In this document: piece after piece, positions 62,091 through 64,000 of the stretch
Layout of the letters: every line of letters starts with the position of its first letter
Numbering within the stretch: the stretch's first letter is position 1
Origin: Chroococcidiopsis sp. TS-821
GTDB taxonomy: Bacteria; Cyanobacteriota; Cyanobacteriia; Cyanobacteriales; Chroococcidiopsidaceae
DNA: 64,000 bases
NCBI RefSeq assembly: GCF_002939305.1
Contig: NZ_MVDI01000004.1
Span: 186,001 to 250,000 of the forward strand
Direction: 5' to 3'
Made by a program: the position numbers and the translations under genes
The notes under the pieces: generated by a model
Databases searched by the model: none
The model's input: only the letters and a program-made list of their open reading frames with translations
What the model was told of the DNA's origin: nothing

Positions 62091-63377
62091 ATGATGCGTA
62101 TACTTATATACGGACTTAACTATACCCCTGAATTGACCGGTGTTGGAAAATATACAGGAGAGATGGCGGAGTGGCTTGCAGCGCAAGGACATGAAGTTCG
62201 AGTGGTGACAGCATTACCTTATTATCCAGCATGGCAAATAGACCCCCGTTTTTCCCCTTGGCGTTACTGTACTGAGTCTATTAAAGATGTCAAGGTATGG
62301 CGCTGTCCTTTATGGGTTCCGCAAAAACCAACAGGATTGAAAAGAATTTTACATCTAGCCTCTTTTGCGCTCTCCAGTCTTCCTGTTGTTTTGTGGCAAG
62401 GATTAACCTGGCAACCTGACATTGTGTTTGTGGTGGAGCCTGCTTTTTTCTGTGTCGTAGGTGCATTGCTTGCTAGTCGTATCAGCGGTGCTAAGGCGTG
62501 GCTGCACATTCAAGATTTTGAAATTGATGCAGGCTTCGACTTGGGACTTTTACCATCTTCAGGAATAATTCGCTCCTCGATATCAATCATCGAGCGTTGG
62601 CTGACAAATCGCTTCGATCGCGTCTCTACAATCTCTGAACGGATGCTGGAAAGACTCAAGTCTAAAGGAGTGTTCGCACAAAAATGCGTTTATTTTCCTA
62701 ATTGGGTAGATACAACAAAAATTTATCCTCTACCAAACTCGAGTCTCCTGCGCCAAAAATTGGGGATCGCATCAGATACGTTCGTTGCCTTGTACTCCGG
62801 TAGTATGGGAGAAAAGCAAGGGCTAGAAATTTTACTAGCTGCTGCACAACTACTCGCTACTGACTATCCCAATATACTGTTTGTCTTATGCGGCGAAGGC
62901 TCTGCTAAAGAGCAACTACAAAAATCGGCAAAAAAATTGCCAAATGTGCGTTTTTTGAATCTACAACCTGTTGATAAACTTAACGATTTATTAAATCTTG
63001 CCGACGTTCACTTATTGCCTCAGTTATGTAATGCTGCAGACTTAGTCATGCCTTCCAAACTGCAAGGTATGTGTGCTTCAGGAAGACCAGTAATCGCTAC
63101 TGTACTTCCAGATACTCAAATTGCTCAAGTTCTACAAAATTGTGGTCTTACAGTTATGCCAGGAGATACTACAGCTTTAACTGAGTCAATCATTTATCTT
63201 GCAACACACCCAAAACGATGTCTAGAATTAGGTAAAGCTGCACGTAAGTTTACCATTAATAATTGGCAACAAGCAAAAATTTTGCAACAGCTAGAACAAA
63301 AGTTTGATTTGCTATGCTTGACGCCAAAGCTTGAGATCGATGGCGCGCGGCTAGAGCAATCCTTAAAATCTGATTAA
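62091..63377 (+). CDS. WcaI-like glycosyltransferase family 4
   Basis: A 428-residue GT-B enzyme. It begins MRILIYGLNYTPELTGVGKY (a second ATG is one codon in), continues with HEVRVVTALPYYPAW and WLHIQDFEIDAGFDLGL, and has a donor half with LYSGSMGEKQGLEILLAAA and VMPSKLQGMCASGRPVIAT. The NYxPELTGVGKYTGEMAEWLA start and the IQDFEIDAGFDLGL text are those of WcaI, a colanic acid transferase. It is transcribed on its own after a terminator and a 430-base spacer, so it may be separately regulated. Confidence 0.9.
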   Translation: MMRILIYGLNYTPELTGVGKYTGEMAEWLAAQGHEVRVVTALPYYPAWQIDPRFSPWRYCTESIKDVKVWRCPLWVPQKPTGLKRILHLASFALSSLPVVLWQGLTWQPDIVFVVEPAFFCVVGALLASRISGAKAWLHIQDFEIDAGFDLGLLPSSGIIRSSISIIERWLTNRFDRVSTISERMLERLKSKGVFAQKCVYFPNWVDTTKIYPLPNSSLLRQKLGIASDTFVALYSGSMGEKQGLEILLAAAQLLATDYPNILFVLCGEGSAKEQLQKSAKKLPNVRFLNLQPVDKLNDLLNLADVHLLPQLCNAADLVMPSKLQGMCASGRPVIATVLPDTQIAQVLQNCGLTVMPGDTTALTESIIYLATHPKRCLELGKAARKFTINNWQQAKILQQLEQKFDLLCLTPKLEIDGARLEQSLKSD

Positions 63378-63644
63378 TTAGTCTACCGTTAAACCTGGAA
63401 TACGGTTAAGTTCTCATAGACATTCTTCTCAACTTTACAATCAGGGTGATTATGACATACACTACGAGCTGTCGAACTATCGTAAAAAGTCATCGCATTT
63501 CTGAATTAGTTGGTAAATACCTTCTATCCAGAAATAATATTGATTGTTAAAATTTTAGCTAAAAATAACTCTAAATATTCTACTGTAGGAAAAAAACATT
63601 GAGACTTAAATGATAATTACCCAATTTAAACACCGTATAAACTT

Positions 63645-64000
63645 TTAACTTTGATTTTTGGTAAAAACCGGTAAATGACTTAAACCTGAAGACACAGTAG
63701 CAAATTTAAGTATACTGGATTCATTTTTATAGTGCGTAACTTCCCTAATGTATTCTAAAATCATGTTCGGATGAGTGAAATATAGAGAGTCATTTTTAAT
63801 GAGCGATCGCCGTTGCAAGGATTGTAAAGCTTCTAATACAACTCTTGTCGATAATCCAGGCAAGTGCTTTTCATCTAGCTTGAGTAAATGCCATTGTTCT
63901 TGATAATTTGTTAACCACAGTAGTACTTGCTTTTCGTGGTTTGACAGGCGATTAAACTGCTGTTCTAACAAATCCCAAATTTCACCAAAGACGATTCGAC
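63645..64000 (-). CDS. C-terminal part of an NB-ARC-type cyanobacterial protein (5' end outside window)
   Basis: The frame is open to the right edge: reading in from there it gives RIVFGEIWDLLEQQFNRLSN followed by HEKQVLLWLTNYQ, LEALQSLQRRSLI and MILEYIREV. This is the winged-helix-like linker that follows NB-ARC ATPase domains in cyanobacterial NB-ARC/WD40 proteins, as I remember them. Here the protein ends 40 residues later, so no WD40 repeats follow. The ATPase part, if present, is outside the window. Such STAND ATPases are often linked to signalling or defence. The function of this one is unknown. Confidence 0.65.
   Translation of the reverse strand, partial: RIVFGEIWDLLEQQFNRLSNHEKQVLLWLTNYQEQWHLLKLDEKHLPGLSTRVVLEALQSLQRRSLIKNDSLYFTHPNMILEYIREVTHYKNESSILKFATVSSGLSHLPVFTKNQS

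Noticed and set aside
63390-63420. Inverted repeat ACCGT/ACGGT after the WcaI-like gene as terminator
   Set aside because: Five base pairs with a long loop and no T-run, so chance is likely.
1-64000. tRNA, rRNA, CRISPR or insertion-sequence content
   Set aside because: I saw no cloverleaf-like sequence in the spacers, no regularly spaced repeats and no transposase apart from the Rpn-like protein, which lacks inverted-repeat ends.

Overview
This window looks like the chromosome of a cyanobacterium. The octamer GCGATCGC (HIP1) is scattered through most genes and spacers. The left edge carries the C-terminal two thirds of a plant/cyanobacterial-type (ferredoxin-dependent) glutamate synthase. 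Family-level resemblances (DUF3102, Rpn/DUF4351, SLH outer-membrane protein, NB-ARC-type linker) also fit large-genome cyanobacteria such as the Chroococcidiopsis/Gloeocapsopsis group. The genus is an inference and was not tested.

Almost everything between 2.9 and 63.4 kb is a large cell-surface polysaccharide region in several blocks. Block A (2965-17355, minus strand) holds a Wzc-type chain-length regulator/tyrosine kinase, four glycosyltransferases, two acyltransferases, a Wzy-like polymerase, a methyltransferase and a Wzx flippase, interrupted by a DUF218 protein and an Rpn-type nuclease. Its 11.7-17.6 kb part is AT-rich and lacks HIP1. Block B (17829-25814, minus) holds a small secreted protein and an SLH/beta-barrel outer-membrane protein in one bicistron. 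It continues with a WbpI-like 2-epimerase, a DPM1-like glycosyltransferase, a Tat-exported protein and a large DUF4082/Big-1/dimethylformamidase-like protein.

Block C (26229-37278) has one plus-strand ArnT/GT39-like membrane glycosyltransferase facing a minus-strand run. That run reads DUF3102 protein, then wbpA-wbpB-wbpD-wbpE, an SMR transporter pair, an SDR epimerase, a truncated FAD oxidoreductase and a methyltransferase. WbpA/B/E/D plus the separate WbpI-like gene form a whole route from UDP-GlcNAc to UDP-ManNAc(3NAc)A. The DPM1-like enzyme, SMR pair and GT39-like enzyme together resemble an ArnC-ArnEF-ArnT lipid-linked sugar relay.

Block D (38473-63377, plus) begins after a 1.2 kb divergent spacer. 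It contains the only initiating phosphoglycosyl transferase in the window, a second Wzc, an ABC exporter (Wzm/Wzt with a carbohydrate-binding tail), about a dozen glycosyltransferases (many translationally coupled), a second Wzy-like polymerase, a WcaF-like acetyltransferase, a Tat-exported protein of unknown function closed by a strong terminator, and a WcaI-like transferase. The window ends in a minus-strand partial gene resembling the linker of cyanobacterial NB-ARC proteins. No tRNA, rRNA, CRISPR array, insertion sequence or Wza/OPX gene was seen.
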